Shown here: one piece after another, positions 32,437 through 40,552 of the stretch
Numbering within the stretch: the stretch's first letter is position 1
Layout of the letters: every line of letters starts with the position of its first letter
From: Fibrobacter succinogenes
GTDB lineage: Bacteria; Fibrobacterota; Fibrobacteria; Fibrobacterales; Fibrobacteraceae
Direction: 5' to 3'
Assembly (NCBI GenBank): GCA_902756345.1
Contig: CACVQR010000010.1
Coordinates: forward strand, 124,001-188,000
Length of the DNA stretch: 64,000 nt
Program-made: the position numbers and the translations under genes
Notes under the pieces: model-generated
The model's input: only the letters and a program-made list of their open reading frames with translations
What the model was told of the DNA's origin: nothing
Database searches by the model: none

Positions 32437-33393
32437 ATGCAGATTACTAACGCTTCTCAACTTACTGGTGTTTTCCCCGCGTTGTTCACCCCGCTCAAGA
32501 ACGACGATCCCAAGAACCTTCGCAACTCCATCGACTACAAGAAGATGGGCCAGATGATCGACGACGTGATTGCTAACGGCGCAAGTGGCGTGCTCCCAGC
32601 CGTGACCACGGGTCAGAGTGCGACGGTTTCTCCGCAGCAGCACCTCGATGTCATCAAGTTTACGCTCGACTATGTGGACGGCCGCGTGCCCGTGATTGCC
32701 GGTGCCGGTTCCAACTGCACCCGCGAATCTATCGAAATGATCGAAAACGTTCAGAAGATTGCCCCGGTGGCAGTCCTCTGCGTAACAGGCTATTACAACA
32801 ACCCGCCGCAGGAAGGCCTCCTGAAGCACTACCGCACGCTCAGCAGCGAAACGGGCGCGAAGATCGTGATTTACAACGTTCCGGGCCGTACCTCCAGCTA
32901 CGTGCACCCCGACACCCTTATCGAACTTGCCGAAGACAAGAACATCATCGGCCTCAAGCAGGCGGTCGAATTCGGCTTTGGCGAAAAGTTCCACGAAGAC
33001 ACCATGCGCGTCATCAAGGAAACCAAGGGCAAGGACTTCGCCGTCATGAGCGGTGAAGATGGCTTGTTCGCAGACCTCCTCGAAATGGGCGGCACGGGCC
33101 TCATCAGCGCTTCGGGCAACATCCCCGAGGCCACGAAGACGTTCGTGGACCTGTACAAGGCATTCCAGGCCGGCGACAAGGAGAAGGCGCACAACCTGCA
33201 GAAGGACGCCCGCGACTTCATCGACATCACGTTCTGCCGCAAGAACCCGATTCCGCTGGGCACGCTGTTCAACAGCCCGCTGTTCCAGCCGCTCGTGAGC
33301 GTGAAGGATACCGCAAACGGTGCAGACGCTGTCGCCCGCATCATGAAGTTGATTGAAGAAAAGGCCCCGAGCCTCAAGAAGTACCATATTTAG
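32437..33393 (+). CDS. dapA: 4-hydroxy-tetrahydrodipicolinate synthase
   Basis: Aldolase condensing pyruvate with aspartate semialdehyde, first committed step of lysine and diaminopimelate synthesis. 318 aa, slightly longer than usual. Schiff-base lysine Lys174 in IIGLKQAVE; Tyr146 with YNVPGRTSSY; GxxG-type VTTGQSATV where E. coli has GTTGES. The Thr-Gly-Gln-Ser variant and the pair of insertions mean a related class I aldolase (NAL family, for example N-acetylneuraminate lyase) remains possible. No Shine-Dalgarno; a TATATT box ends ten bases before the ATG, pointing to a (nearly) leaderless mRNA. Monocistronic, flanked by heptad arrays on both sides. Confidence 0.88.
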   Translation: MQITNASQLTGVFPALFTPLKNDDPKNLRNSIDYKKMGQMIDDVIANGASGVLPAVTTGQSATVSPQQHLDVIKFTLDYVDGRVPVIAGAGSNCTRESIEMIENVQKIAPVAVLCVTGYYNNPPQEGLLKHYRTLSSETGAKIVIYNVPGRTSSYVHPDTLIELAEDKNIIGLKQAVEFGFGEKFHEDTMRVIKETKGKDFAVMSGEDGLFADLLEMGGTGLISASGNIPEATKTFVDLYKAFQAGDKEKAHNLQKDARDFIDITFCRKNPIPLGTLFNSPLFQPLVSVKDTANGADAVARIMKLIEEKAPSLKKYHI

Positions 33394-33397
33394 TTGG

Positions 33398-33475
33398 TAG
33401 AACTTAGACGCTTCGCTTGTAGAGCTTAGAATTATCTTCTAAACTCTAAGTTCTAAGCTCTAAGTTCTAAGTTCT
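33398..33475. repeat. Heptad repeat array (TTCTAAG word) after dapA
   Basis: GTAGAAC, TTAGACG (33398-33411), the centre CTTCGCTTG, TAGAGCT, TAGAATT (33420-33433), then the opposite sense ATCTTCT, AAACTCT, AAGTTCT, AAGCTCT, AAGTTCT, AAGTTCT (33434-33475). Eleven or so units with inverted arms, ending just before the ribosome-binding site of the next gene. Confidence 0.85.
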
Positions 33476-33495
33476 ATTTAATCCAGGAGAATCCA

Positions 33496-34197
33496 ATGGC
33501 TAAGATTCAGAAATCCATCAGTGACGAAATCTGCGACTACCTCAAGAAGCAGAAACTCTCCCCCATTCCCGTTCAGACTTTGAACGAAGACATGGAAACC
33601 ACCCGCTACTTCGGTGGCGACCTCAAGGAATTCATTGCCGCCGCCAAGACTCTCGGCGCCAAGGGAATCTTTGTTGAAACCCTGTACCTCGAAGAAGACG
33701 AATTCTACTACGACAGCGGCATGGATGACGAAGAATACGCCGCCCTCTATGGTAACGATGACTGCTGCAACGGAGAATGCAAGTGCGGCAAGTGCGACGA
33801 CAAGAAGAGCAAGAAAAAGGCCAAGGATGACGACAGCGATGTCGACGCCGTTTACTTCGAACCCGAAGACCTCGACGGTCTCGACCTCACTCTCCTCAAG
33901 CCGCAGATGGCCAAGTACCTCGACCGCGTGGGCGAAGCCTGCGGCGCACGCCTCACCGTTCCGGGGGTTGACCACCTCGAAGTCGAAATCTTCGCTGACT
34001 GGTACGACGACTTCGCCGAACTCGTAGACGAAGCCTCTGAAGCAATCGAAATCGACCCGACCGACGCCCTCCGCCAGGCTCAGGCTATTTTCGAAGCCGA
34101 AGAAGCTGAACTCGCCAAGGCCGAAGACAAGAGCGTCAAGAAGATTGCGGTACACCCCCCGAAATCTTCTAGCAAGAAAGCTTCCAAGAAGAAGTAA
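33496..34197 (+). CDS. Acidic protein of unknown function with a Cys cluster
   Basis: 233 aa, not recognised. CAGGAG precedes the ATG by six bases. Residues 1-65 look like a compact domain (ISDEICDYLKKQKLSPIPV, AAKTLGAKGIFVETLYL). Then an acidic stretch with Asp/Glu/Tyr and a CCNGECKCGKC cluster (about 94-104) that could bind metal, a KKSKKKAK run, a second acidic domain (LDGLDLTLLKPQMAKYLDRV, VPGVDHLEVEIFADWYDDFAELV), and a Lys/Ser tail. No signal peptide, so cytoplasmic. Extreme GAA/GAC and AAG codon use suggests a well-expressed protein. Ends with a strong terminator. Confidence 0.8.
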   Translation: MAKIQKSISDEICDYLKKQKLSPIPVQTLNEDMETTRYFGGDLKEFIAAAKTLGAKGIFVETLYLEEDEFYYDSGMDDEEYAALYGNDDCCNGECKCGKCDDKKSKKKAKDDDSDVDAVYFEPEDLDGLDLTLLKPQMAKYLDRVGEACGARLTVPGVDHLEVEIFADWYDDFAELVDEASEAIEIDPTDALRQAQAIFEAEEAELAKAEDKSVKKIAVHPPKSSSKKASKKK

Positions 34198-34232
34198 TTC
34201 TTCCAAGCAAACAAAGCGTTTGCATACAAGCT

Positions 34233-34262
34233 AAAAGGCCGCGACATTGTCGCGACCTTTTT
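34233..34262 (+). terminator. Intrinsic terminator after the acidic protein gene
   Basis: Arms AAAAGGCCGCGAC (34233-34245) and GTCGCGACCTTTTT (34249-34262), loop ATT, T-run TTTTTT. One bulged base. Confidence 0.9.
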
Positions 34263-34344
34263 TGCAATAGCACAAATTAGCCTGCGTTTATAAAAAATCG
34301 GATTAGCGAATCAATCCATCAAAAACGCTGAATAATCAAGCAAG

Positions 34345-34412
34345 ACAAGGCGCGAGTCCCCGTAGCGTACTAAAACGTACGTGAGGGGACGAGCAACGCT
34401 GTATTGCGCAGA
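34345..34412. repeat. Large imperfect inverted repeat with GTCCCC/GGGGAC and CGTAC arms
   Basis: GTCCCC (34356-34361) pairs with GGGGAC (34385-34390). Inside it CGTAC (34366-34370) pairs with GTACG (34377-34381), loop TAAAAC. The flanks CAAGGCGCGAG and GAGCAACGCTG recall the AAGGCGAG words of the elements near 54.1 kb. AGCCTGCGTTTAT and AGTCTGCGTTTTT form a direct repeat at 34281-34293 and 34413-34425, enclosing the element. It lies between two converging genes. Confidence 0.65.
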
Positions 34413-34425
34413 TTAGTCTGCGTTT

Positions 34426-35910
34426 TTACCCGTGATAAAGCTTACTCGTTTGATAAGTAGGTTCCGTAGTCAAGTTCACACCCAAGCGGCGGAACACGCC
34501 CACGTCGACCTGCGAAAGAATCACGCTGGAATGCACTTCGCAGTGGCGAAGTTCCGGGAGCTTTTCCATGGCAATTTTCGCGTTATAATCCGTGAGGGCG
34601 CAAACAGAGAGTGCCACGAGGACTTCGTCCATGTGCAGGCGCGGATTCTTGTGGCCAAGTTGCTTGGTCTTCAGGTTCTGAATCGGTTCAATCACCATCG
34701 GCGAAAGCAGACGCACTTCGTCAGGGATGCCGGCCAAGTGCTTGAGAGAATCCAGAAGCATTGCAGAAGAGGCACCAAGCAGCGAGGACGTTTTACCCGT
34801 AATGATAGCGCCATCGTTCAGCTGGATTGCTACAGCCGGGCCTTCGGATTCTTCTGCCCTCTTGACGGCAGCCGCAATCACGGGGCGATCGGCAGTGCTG
34901 ATCTGGGCCTGTTCCATAATCAGTTCCTGCTTGTAAACTTGGTCCTTGTCGGCGTTGCCCTTACGCACGTCGCAAAGCGTGTTGTAGTAACGGCGGATGA
35001 TTTCCTGGCGAGCGGCTTCGCAAACAGCATCGTCATCGACAATGCAGTTGCCGGCCATGTTCACGCCCATGTCCGTCGGACTCTTGTACGGAGATTCACC
35101 GAGAATGCGGGTAAACAAGGCGTTCAGCACCGGGAAGATTTCCACGTCGCGGTTGTAGTTGATAGTCGTCTGTCCGTATGCTTCCAAGTGGAACGGGTCA
35201 ATCATGTTCACATCGTTCAAGTCGGCGGTGGCGGCTTCGTATGCAAGGTTCACCGGGTGCTTGAGCGGAATGTTCCAAATCGGGAAGGTTTCGAACTTGG
35301 CGTAGCCGGCCTTCACGCCACGCTTGTTTTCGTGATAAATCTGCGAAAGGCACACAGCCATCTTTCCACTTCCAGGACCCGGTGCCGTCACCACCACAAG
35401 TTCGCGAGAGGTTTCGACAAATTCATTCTTGCCGTAACCGTCATCGCTCACTACCAGCGGAATGTTGCTCGGGTAACCCGCAATCGGGTAATGACGATAA
35501 ACCTTGAGGCCAAGATCTTCAAGTTTTTTCTGATAGGCAACAGCACTCGGCTGTTCCTGCCAGCGGGTCAGCACCACAGAGCTCACGTACAGGCCATAGC
35601 CACGGAAAGCATCAATCAGGCGCAAGACATCTTGATCGTAGGTAATGCCCAAGTCACCACGGACCTTGTTCTTTTCGATATCGCCGGCGTTAATGGCGAT
35701 AATGACTTCGGCCTTGTCCTTGAGTTTTTCAAGCATGCGGATTTTACTGTCGGGCGCAAAGCCAGGCAACACGCGGGATGCGTGATGGTCATCGAACAGT
35801 TTTCCGCCAAATTCCAGATAAAGTTTTCCGCCGAACTTCGCAATGCGCTCGGCAATCTTTTCGGACTGCGTCCTCAGGTACGCGTCGTTATCAAACCCTA
35901 CTTTAAACAT
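34426..35910 (-). CDS. DUF1846 (UPF0371) family protein
   Basis: 494-aa cytoplasmic protein, full length for the family. Opening MFKVGFDNDAYLRTQSEKI, LYLEFGGKLFDDHHASRVLPGF, and the P-loop-like TAPGPGSGKMAVCLSQIYHEN are typical. Structures of family members show a Rossmann-like N-terminal domain, but the biochemical role is not settled. No neighbours explain it: an inverted repeat follows its stop and a diguanylate cyclase gene lies upstream on the same strand. Only a weak A-rich site precedes the ATG. Confidence 0.92.
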   Translation of the reverse strand: MFKVGFDNDAYLRTQSEKIAERIAKFGGKLYLEFGGKLFDDHHASRVLPGFAPDSKIRMLEKLKDKAEVIIAINAGDIEKNKVRGDLGITYDQDVLRLIDAFRGYGLYVSSVVLTRWQEQPSAVAYQKKLEDLGLKVYRHYPIAGYPSNIPLVVSDDGYGKNEFVETSRELVVVTAPGPGSGKMAVCLSQIYHENKRGVKAGYAKFETFPIWNIPLKHPVNLAYEAATADLNDVNMIDPFHLEAYGQTTINYNRDVEIFPVLNALFTRILGESPYKSPTDMGVNMAGNCIVDDDAVCEAARQEIIRRYYNTLCDVRKGNADKDQVYKQELIMEQAQISTADRPVIAAAVKRAEESEGPAVAIQLNDGAIITGKTSSLLGASSAMLLDSLKHLAGIPDEVRLLSPMVIEPIQNLKTKQLGHKNPRLHMDEVLVALSVCALTDYNAKIAMEKLPELRHCEVHSSVILSQVDVGVFRRLGVNLTTEPTYQTSKLYHG

Positions 35911-36024
35911 CTTTTTTGTCCATCTAAAAAATCATAAAAATTATCTGCACAAAAATAAAAAAAAGAACGTCATTGCGGATAATGCTATGACGTTGCAATC
36001 TACCATGAAGAGCACGGCAAGGCT

Positions 36025-37401
36025 CTAATTAGTTACTTTGGCTCCAATCGATTGAATAATCGTTCCGATAATTTCATCATGCCCATTCTTCATGCGCACT
36101 TTGTTTTTATACATGAGCGCATCGGCTCGTTCAAAGACAGACGAAACATCCTTGTCATGTTCCTTGTCAAATACAGAAATTCCACAAGCAACCACAACCT
36201 TATGTTTGTCAGCGTTTTTCTCAATCGCTTCAGTAAATTCCTTTTCCAGCTTTTCACGGTTTTCAAAATCGGAACCACGCAGAATCGCAACAAATTCATC
36301 GCCACCAATACGGAACACCGGGCTATGGGCAAAAATCTGGCACACAAGCCTACTGGCCGAGCGAATATATTCGTCACCGGCAATGTGCCCCAGCGTGTCA
36401 TTCACCGTCTTTAAACCGTTTACATCGCACAAGGCAATCGCGAATTTCACATTTTCGCCCGACTGGATTTGCTGGTTCAGTTTAGATTCAAATTCACCAT
36501 ATGCGGTCTTATTCTTAATCCCGGTCAAATCGTCGCGGCGCGCCTTTTCGTAAGCAGCACTCACCTCTTCCCTGATTTTTTGTTCGCGGCGAACCTGAGC
36601 ATCAATATTGGTCACGCTGATAACAACATGCTTTTTATCGGCATAAACCGCCACCATGTTTACATACAAAGGTCCCTTCGGAGTGTTCAGGCGGTACGTC
36701 AACGAAAACACGCCATTATCATCAAGTTCCTTTAAAAGCGTACGCCTATCCAAAGCATTCACAATCAAGGGAATATCTTCTTTGTAAACGACGTTTAAAG
36801 CATCCTTTTTCAGCTGGTTAAAGAAATCTTCGCCTTCGAGCGCCACGCTCAATTCGCAGAACACCCGTTCACTCTTGTACAGCGCATAATGGTTCGTATC
36901 CAAATCGACCATATAAAGGGCATCGTAGCGTTCGGCAAGGGCCATCACGATTTGGCCATAAAGTTCGCTCTTGGTCGCTTTTTGTTCAAGAGCCAAGCGT
37001 TCACGTTCCTGGGTATCGATATTGGTCACACCGATAATCAGGTAATTGCGTTGTTCCGCACGCCCAAGAACCACCTTTATGGAATACCAGACAGGTTTAT
37101 CCCCTGCCATAATACGGTACTTTCCACTAAAGGCTTTACCGTCTTGCACCGAGGCGACCAAGGATTCCTTATTGGCCATGTTTTGAGCAAACCATTCCCT
37201 GTCGTCTTTATAAATAACCGTTTCGAGGTTTACTCGGGAATCCGTCCAAAAATTGCTGGTTTCACTCAATTCCAGATTTTTATGATTCCCGCCAAATGCG
37301 AACATGGCATAGTTGTCACTTTCGATATCGACAAAAAACACGCACTCGTAATCGAGCGATAGAGCAAGCGACACATCTTCAATAGATAAAAGCGAATTCA
37401 T
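36025..37401 (-). CDS. Diguanylate cyclase (GGDEF) with two N-terminal sensor repeats
   Basis: 458 aa from the ATG at 37401. A TTG at 37413 is possible, but a TATCTT box at 37428-37423 places the transcript start close to it. Residues 5-140 and 150-285 look like two related PAS-type repeats: YECVFFVDIESDNYAMF / YDALYMVDLDTNHYALY, each ending in a VTNID(T/A)Q linker. The GGDEF domain starts at KARRDDLTGIKNKTAY, with GGDEF intact in RIGGDEFVAI. The RxxD product-inhibition site five residues upstream is absent (FAHS). Soluble cytoplasmic enzyme expected to make c-di-GMP. Its partner signals are unknown, though two cNMP-fold proteins lie 4 kb away. Confidence 0.9.
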   Translation of the reverse strand: MNSLLSIEDVSLALSLDYECVFFVDIESDNYAMFAFGGNHKNLELSETSNFWTDSRVNLETVIYKDDREWFAQNMANKESLVASVQDGKAFSGKYRIMAGDKPVWYSIKVVLGRAEQRNYLIIGVTNIDTQERERLALEQKATKSELYGQIVMALAERYDALYMVDLDTNHYALYKSERVFCELSVALEGEDFFNQLKKDALNVVYKEDIPLIVNALDRRTLLKELDDNGVFSLTYRLNTPKGPLYVNMVAVYADKKHVVISVTNIDAQVRREQKIREEVSAAYEKARRDDLTGIKNKTAYGEFESKLNQQIQSGENVKFAIALCDVNGLKTVNDTLGHIAGDEYIRSASRLVCQIFAHSPVFRIGGDEFVAILRGSDFENREKLEKEFTEAIEKNADKHKVVVACGISVFDKEHDKDVSSVFERADALMYKNKVRMKNGHDEIIGTIIQSIGAKVTN

Positions 37402-37682
37402 AAACAGGTCCAAAGCAAAATCAAGATATCTTTAAAATAACATTATTTTAACAAGAGGGCATTGCAAATAGAATTTTCCTACAAAAAAATCTAGATAAAG
37501 CCGCCTTCCGATAAGAGAATGCACATGCGTTCACTTCGAATTGCGTTTTAAGCGCCCTAAACCCCATTTATGTCTTGATTGTAATTTTCTTGGAAAGCAA
37601 TAATAAGGAATTTTACTCCACCATATCTCGCAAAATTTCTACCTTTGAGTGCAAATTTTCCCCAATCACTCAAGGAGTATTT

Positions 37683-39158
37683 ATGGGCGGCTTTTGCGGT
37701 GTTGTTTCTAAAGAAGATTGCGTAAGCGACCTCTTCTTCGGAACCGACTACCATTCTCACCTGGGAACCCACCGTGGCGGTCTGGCGGTTCTTAAGTCCA
37801 ACGGACATTTCCATCGTTCGATCCACAACATCCAGAACACCCCGTTCCGCAGCAAGTTTGAGCATGACTTGCCCTCTTTTGCCGGAAACGTAGGCATCGG
37901 TGTTATCTCGGATACGGACCCGCAGCCGCTCGTCATGACCTCCAAGCTCGGCACGTTCGCTATCGTGACCGTCGGCTTGATTACGAACATCGAAGAAATC
38001 AAGAACGAGCTGTTCAAGAACAACTGCATGCAGCTCCAGTACTCCACGACCAGCGGAATGGTCGGACCGACCGAAGTGGTATCCGCCTTGATCGCCACGC
38101 AAGATTCTATTGTCGAAGGTCTCAAGTACGTACAAGAGAAAATCAAGGGTAGCTGCTCTGTTCTTTTGATGGACGAAACCGGCAAGTTCTACGCAAGCCG
38201 CGACAAGTGGGGCCGTACGCCGATCGTACTCGGCAAAAAAGACGGCGCCATGATCGCCCTGCAAGAAAGCTGCGCTATCCATAACCTCGGCTTTGAATAC
38301 GTCCGCGACATGGGGCCGGGCGAAATCGCCGAACTCACACCGGACGGCGACAAGACTCTCGTCGCCCCGGGCAAGAAGATGGCAATATGTTCGTTCCTGT
38401 GGGTTTACTACGGTTACCCGGCATCAAGCTACGAAGGACGCAATGTGGAAATGACCCGCTACCGCTGCGGTTCCGCACTCGCAAAGCGCACCCCCACCGA
38501 AGCCGACGCCGCCTGCGGCATTCCTGACTCCGGTACGTCTCACGCCCTCGGTTACGCCCACGAAGCAGGCATCAAGTTCGCCCGCCCGTTCGTGAAGTAC
38601 ACGCCGACTTGGGCCCGCTCCTTTATGCCGCAAGACCAGAAGCAGCGCGAACGCGTGGCTTCCATGAAGCTGATTCCGATTCCGGGACTCATCAAGGACC
38701 GCCGCCTTGTGTTCTGCGACGACTCTATCGTGCGCGGCACGCAGCTCGGTAAGCAGGCCCAGAAGCTTTATTCGCTCGGCTGTAAAGAAACCCACATGCG
38801 TATCGCATGCCCGCCGCTCGTTTACCCCTGCAAGTTCATCAACTTCTCCCGTTCCAAGAACGAATACGACCTGATTACCCGTCGCTATATCCGCGACCAG
38901 GAAGGCGAGAATCCCGATTTGGATAAGTACACCGACCCGGATGGAGACGCCTACAAGGGCATGGTGGAATACATACGCCAGAAGCTGAACCTCACGACGC
39001 TTGCGTTCCAGCGCATCGACGACCTGATTCACGCTATCGGGCTCCCTGCCGAACAGCTCTGCACCTTCTGCTGGAGCGGTAAGGACTACGCCGAAACGGG
39101 TGACTGCTACCATTGTCCTTGTCATTCCGAAGACAACGAAAGCAAGGATAAAGAGTAG
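37683..39158 (+). CDS. purF: Amidophosphoribosyltransferase
   Basis: First committed step of purine synthesis: PRPP and glutamine give phosphoribosylamine. 491 aa from ATG 37683, behind AAGGAG at seven bases; the frame is open upstream but the catalytic Cys fixes the start. The nucleophile is Cys5 in MGGFCGVV, so a four-residue propeptide must be removed. The glutaminase domain has THRGGLAV; the PRT domain has the PRPP loop LVFCDDSIVRGTQLG near residue 341. The C-terminal CTFCW and CYHCPC cluster is compatible with Fe-S or metal binding as in the Bacillus-type enzyme, although spacing differs. A strong hairpin terminator follows. Confidence 0.92.
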   Translation: MGGFCGVVSKEDCVSDLFFGTDYHSHLGTHRGGLAVLKSNGHFHRSIHNIQNTPFRSKFEHDLPSFAGNVGIGVISDTDPQPLVMTSKLGTFAIVTVGLITNIEEIKNELFKNNCMQLQYSTTSGMVGPTEVVSALIATQDSIVEGLKYVQEKIKGSCSVLLMDETGKFYASRDKWGRTPIVLGKKDGAMIALQESCAIHNLGFEYVRDMGPGEIAELTPDGDKTLVAPGKKMAICSFLWVYYGYPASSYEGRNVEMTRYRCGSALAKRTPTEADAACGIPDSGTSHALGYAHEAGIKFARPFVKYTPTWARSFMPQDQKQRERVASMKLIPIPGLIKDRRLVFCDDSIVRGTQLGKQAQKLYSLGCKETHMRIACPPLVYPCKFINFSRSKNEYDLITRRYIRDQEGENPDLDKYTDPDGDAYKGMVEYIRQKLNLTTLAFQRIDDLIHAIGLPAEQLCTFCWSGKDYAETGDCYHCPCHSEDNESKDKE

Positions 39159-39182
39159 TTCAGCCCTAGATTAGGACTTTCA

Positions 39183-39219
39183 AGCGCCCCCGGGTACCCC
39201 CTGGGGGCGTTTGCTTTTT
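39183..39219 (+). terminator. Terminator after purF
   Basis: Stem AAGCGCCCCC ... GGGGGCGTTT around GGGTACCCCCT, followed by TTGCTTTTTA. Confidence 0.85.
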
Positions 39220-39328
39220 ATGACCTAAAATTGGCGAAATTTACCGTAAAACTGCATTTTTTCGAATTTACGCCTTTAAATTTCAGTTAATTTGTTTGTA
39301 AAGAACGGAAAAATTTTACATTCCGTCC

Positions 39329-39357
39329 TTTACACACAAGATTTTTTTTGCTATCTT
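39329..39357 (+). promoter_or_regulatory. Promoter of the rpsP operon (TTTACA-17-TATCTT)
   Basis: TTTACA (39329-39334) and TATCTT (39352-39357), 17 bp apart, followed by TGGCCC as at the tRNA promoter. About 65 nt of leader remain before the rpsP ATG, with AAGAGG as ribosome-binding site. Confidence 0.8.
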
Positions 39358-39427
39358 TGGCCCAAAACAATAAAAACAAACCCCATTTTCCCTGAAAAAA
39401 GGGAAAATAAACAAATAAGAGGTTAAA

Positions 39428-39871
39428 ATGGCAACCGTTATCCGTCTCGCTCGTTTCGGCAAGCGTCACAACCCCATCTACCGCGCCGTGGTGATTGACT
39501 CCCGCAAGGCTCGCGACGATAGCTTTATCGAACAGGTGGGTTTCTACAACCCGAATTCCAAGACTCCGGAAATCAAGTTCGAACAGGAAAAGGTCCTCAA
39601 GTGGCTCCAGACCGGTGCACAGCCGTCTGACACCGTTCGCAGCCTCCTCAAGAAGGTCGGCATCATGGACTTGTTCCACGAAATCCGCGCTGGCCGTTCT
39701 ATCGAAGGCAAGACCGCTACTCCGCGTGCAGAAAAGGCCAAGAAGGCCAAGCTCGGTCCTAAGGCTCTCGCCAAGATCGAAGCTGAAAAGGCTGCCAAGG
39801 AAGCAGCCGCTGCTGAAGCTGCTGCCGCTGCCGAAGCACCGGCCGCTGAAGCTCCTGCCGCCGAAGCATAA
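39428..39871 (+). CDS. rpsP: 30S ribosomal protein S16 with an Ala/Glu-rich extension
   Basis: 147 aa. Residues 1-85 are canonical bS16 (ATVIRLARFGKRHNPIYRAV, FYNPNSKTPEIKF, KWLQTGAQPSDTV). After about residue 98 comes a low-complexity tail of Lys then Ala/Glu (AAAEAAAAAEAPAAEAPAAEA). AAGAGG precedes the ATG. First gene of rpsP-rimM-trmD-rplS. A terminator-like hairpin follows, so S16 is probably made in excess of the two enzymes. Confidence 0.97.
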   Translation: MATVIRLARFGKRHNPIYRAVVIDSRKARDDSFIEQVGFYNPNSKTPEIKFEQEKVLKWLQTGAQPSDTVRSLLKKVGIMDLFHEIRAGRSIEGKTATPRAEKAKKAKLGPKALAKIEAEKAAKEAAAAEAAAAAEAPAAEAPAAEA

Positions 39872-39889
39872 TTTTCGCTTGAAAAGAAA

Positions 39890-39927
39890 CCTCGTGCCGA
39901 CCACACAAATTGGCACGGGGATTTTTT
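39890..39927 (+). terminator. Intergenic terminator/attenuator between rpsP and rimM
   Basis: CCTCGTGCC (39890-39898) pairs with GGCACGGGG (39912-39920) around a 13-base loop, followed by ATTTTTTG. Placed inside the operon, it should let only part of the transcripts run into rimM-trmD. Confidence 0.78.
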
Positions 39928-39994
39928 GTCTAGCTAAAGCCGCTTGAACCAAGGTAACCACCTTCCGCTGATTCAAAACCCCACTAAGTCTTTC

Positions 39995-40552
39995 ATGTCT
40001 GAGTCCGAAGATTACATCACCGTATGCCAGCTCATGCGCACGCATGGCGTCAAGGGATACATCAAGGCGATGCCGCTCACTCACGACCTTACGCGTCATG
40101 AGAAGCTCAAGGACGTGATGCTAAAGAAGACCAATGGTGAACAGGTCCAATTGACTCTGGAAGATTCCAGGCTTGCAAACAATCTGTGGTTATTAAAGTT
40201 CAAGGGGTATGACACGCCGGAATCCCTGGTACATTTCGTCAATGCAGACGTAATGATTCCCGAATCGGAGAGGCTCCCCGCCCCCGAAGGTGAATATTAC
40301 CTGGACGATCTTATCGGGTTCCGCGTAAAACTGGAAGACGGCCGCGACATAGGCGAAGTTCTTGAAGTCGAAGAACTGCCTACCGTGAATGCGTTTCACG
40401 TCAAGTTCGACGCAGCCTTCCAACGCGAATTTTCCGCGAAAACAATCCTCGCCCCCTGGATAGACGACTGTGTCTTGGACGTGGACGAAGATGGCAAGAA
40501 CATCGTATTCAGCGCAGACTACCTAAAAAGCCTGTGCCCGGAGGAAAGGTGA
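39995..40552 (+). CDS. rimM: Ribosome maturation factor RimM
   Basis: 30S assembly factor that acts on the head domain near S19. 185 aa from ATG 39995, where the family's N-terminal pattern begins (YITVCQLMRTHGVKGYIKAM); an in-frame TTG at 39944 would add 17 residues. The PRC-barrel half follows from about residue 95 (EYYLDDLIGFRVKLEDGRDIG, FSAKTILAPWIDDCVLDVD). The Shine-Dalgarno is weak, which fits low expression relative to S16. The stop overlaps the trmD start (GTGA). Confidence 0.92.
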   Translation: MSESEDYITVCQLMRTHGVKGYIKAMPLTHDLTRHEKLKDVMLKKTNGEQVQLTLEDSRLANNLWLLKFKGYDTPESLVHFVNADVMIPESERLPAPEGEYYLDDLIGFRVKLEDGRDIGEVLEVEELPTVNAFHVKFDAAFQREFSAKTILAPWIDDCVLDVDEDGKNIVFSADYLKSLCPEER

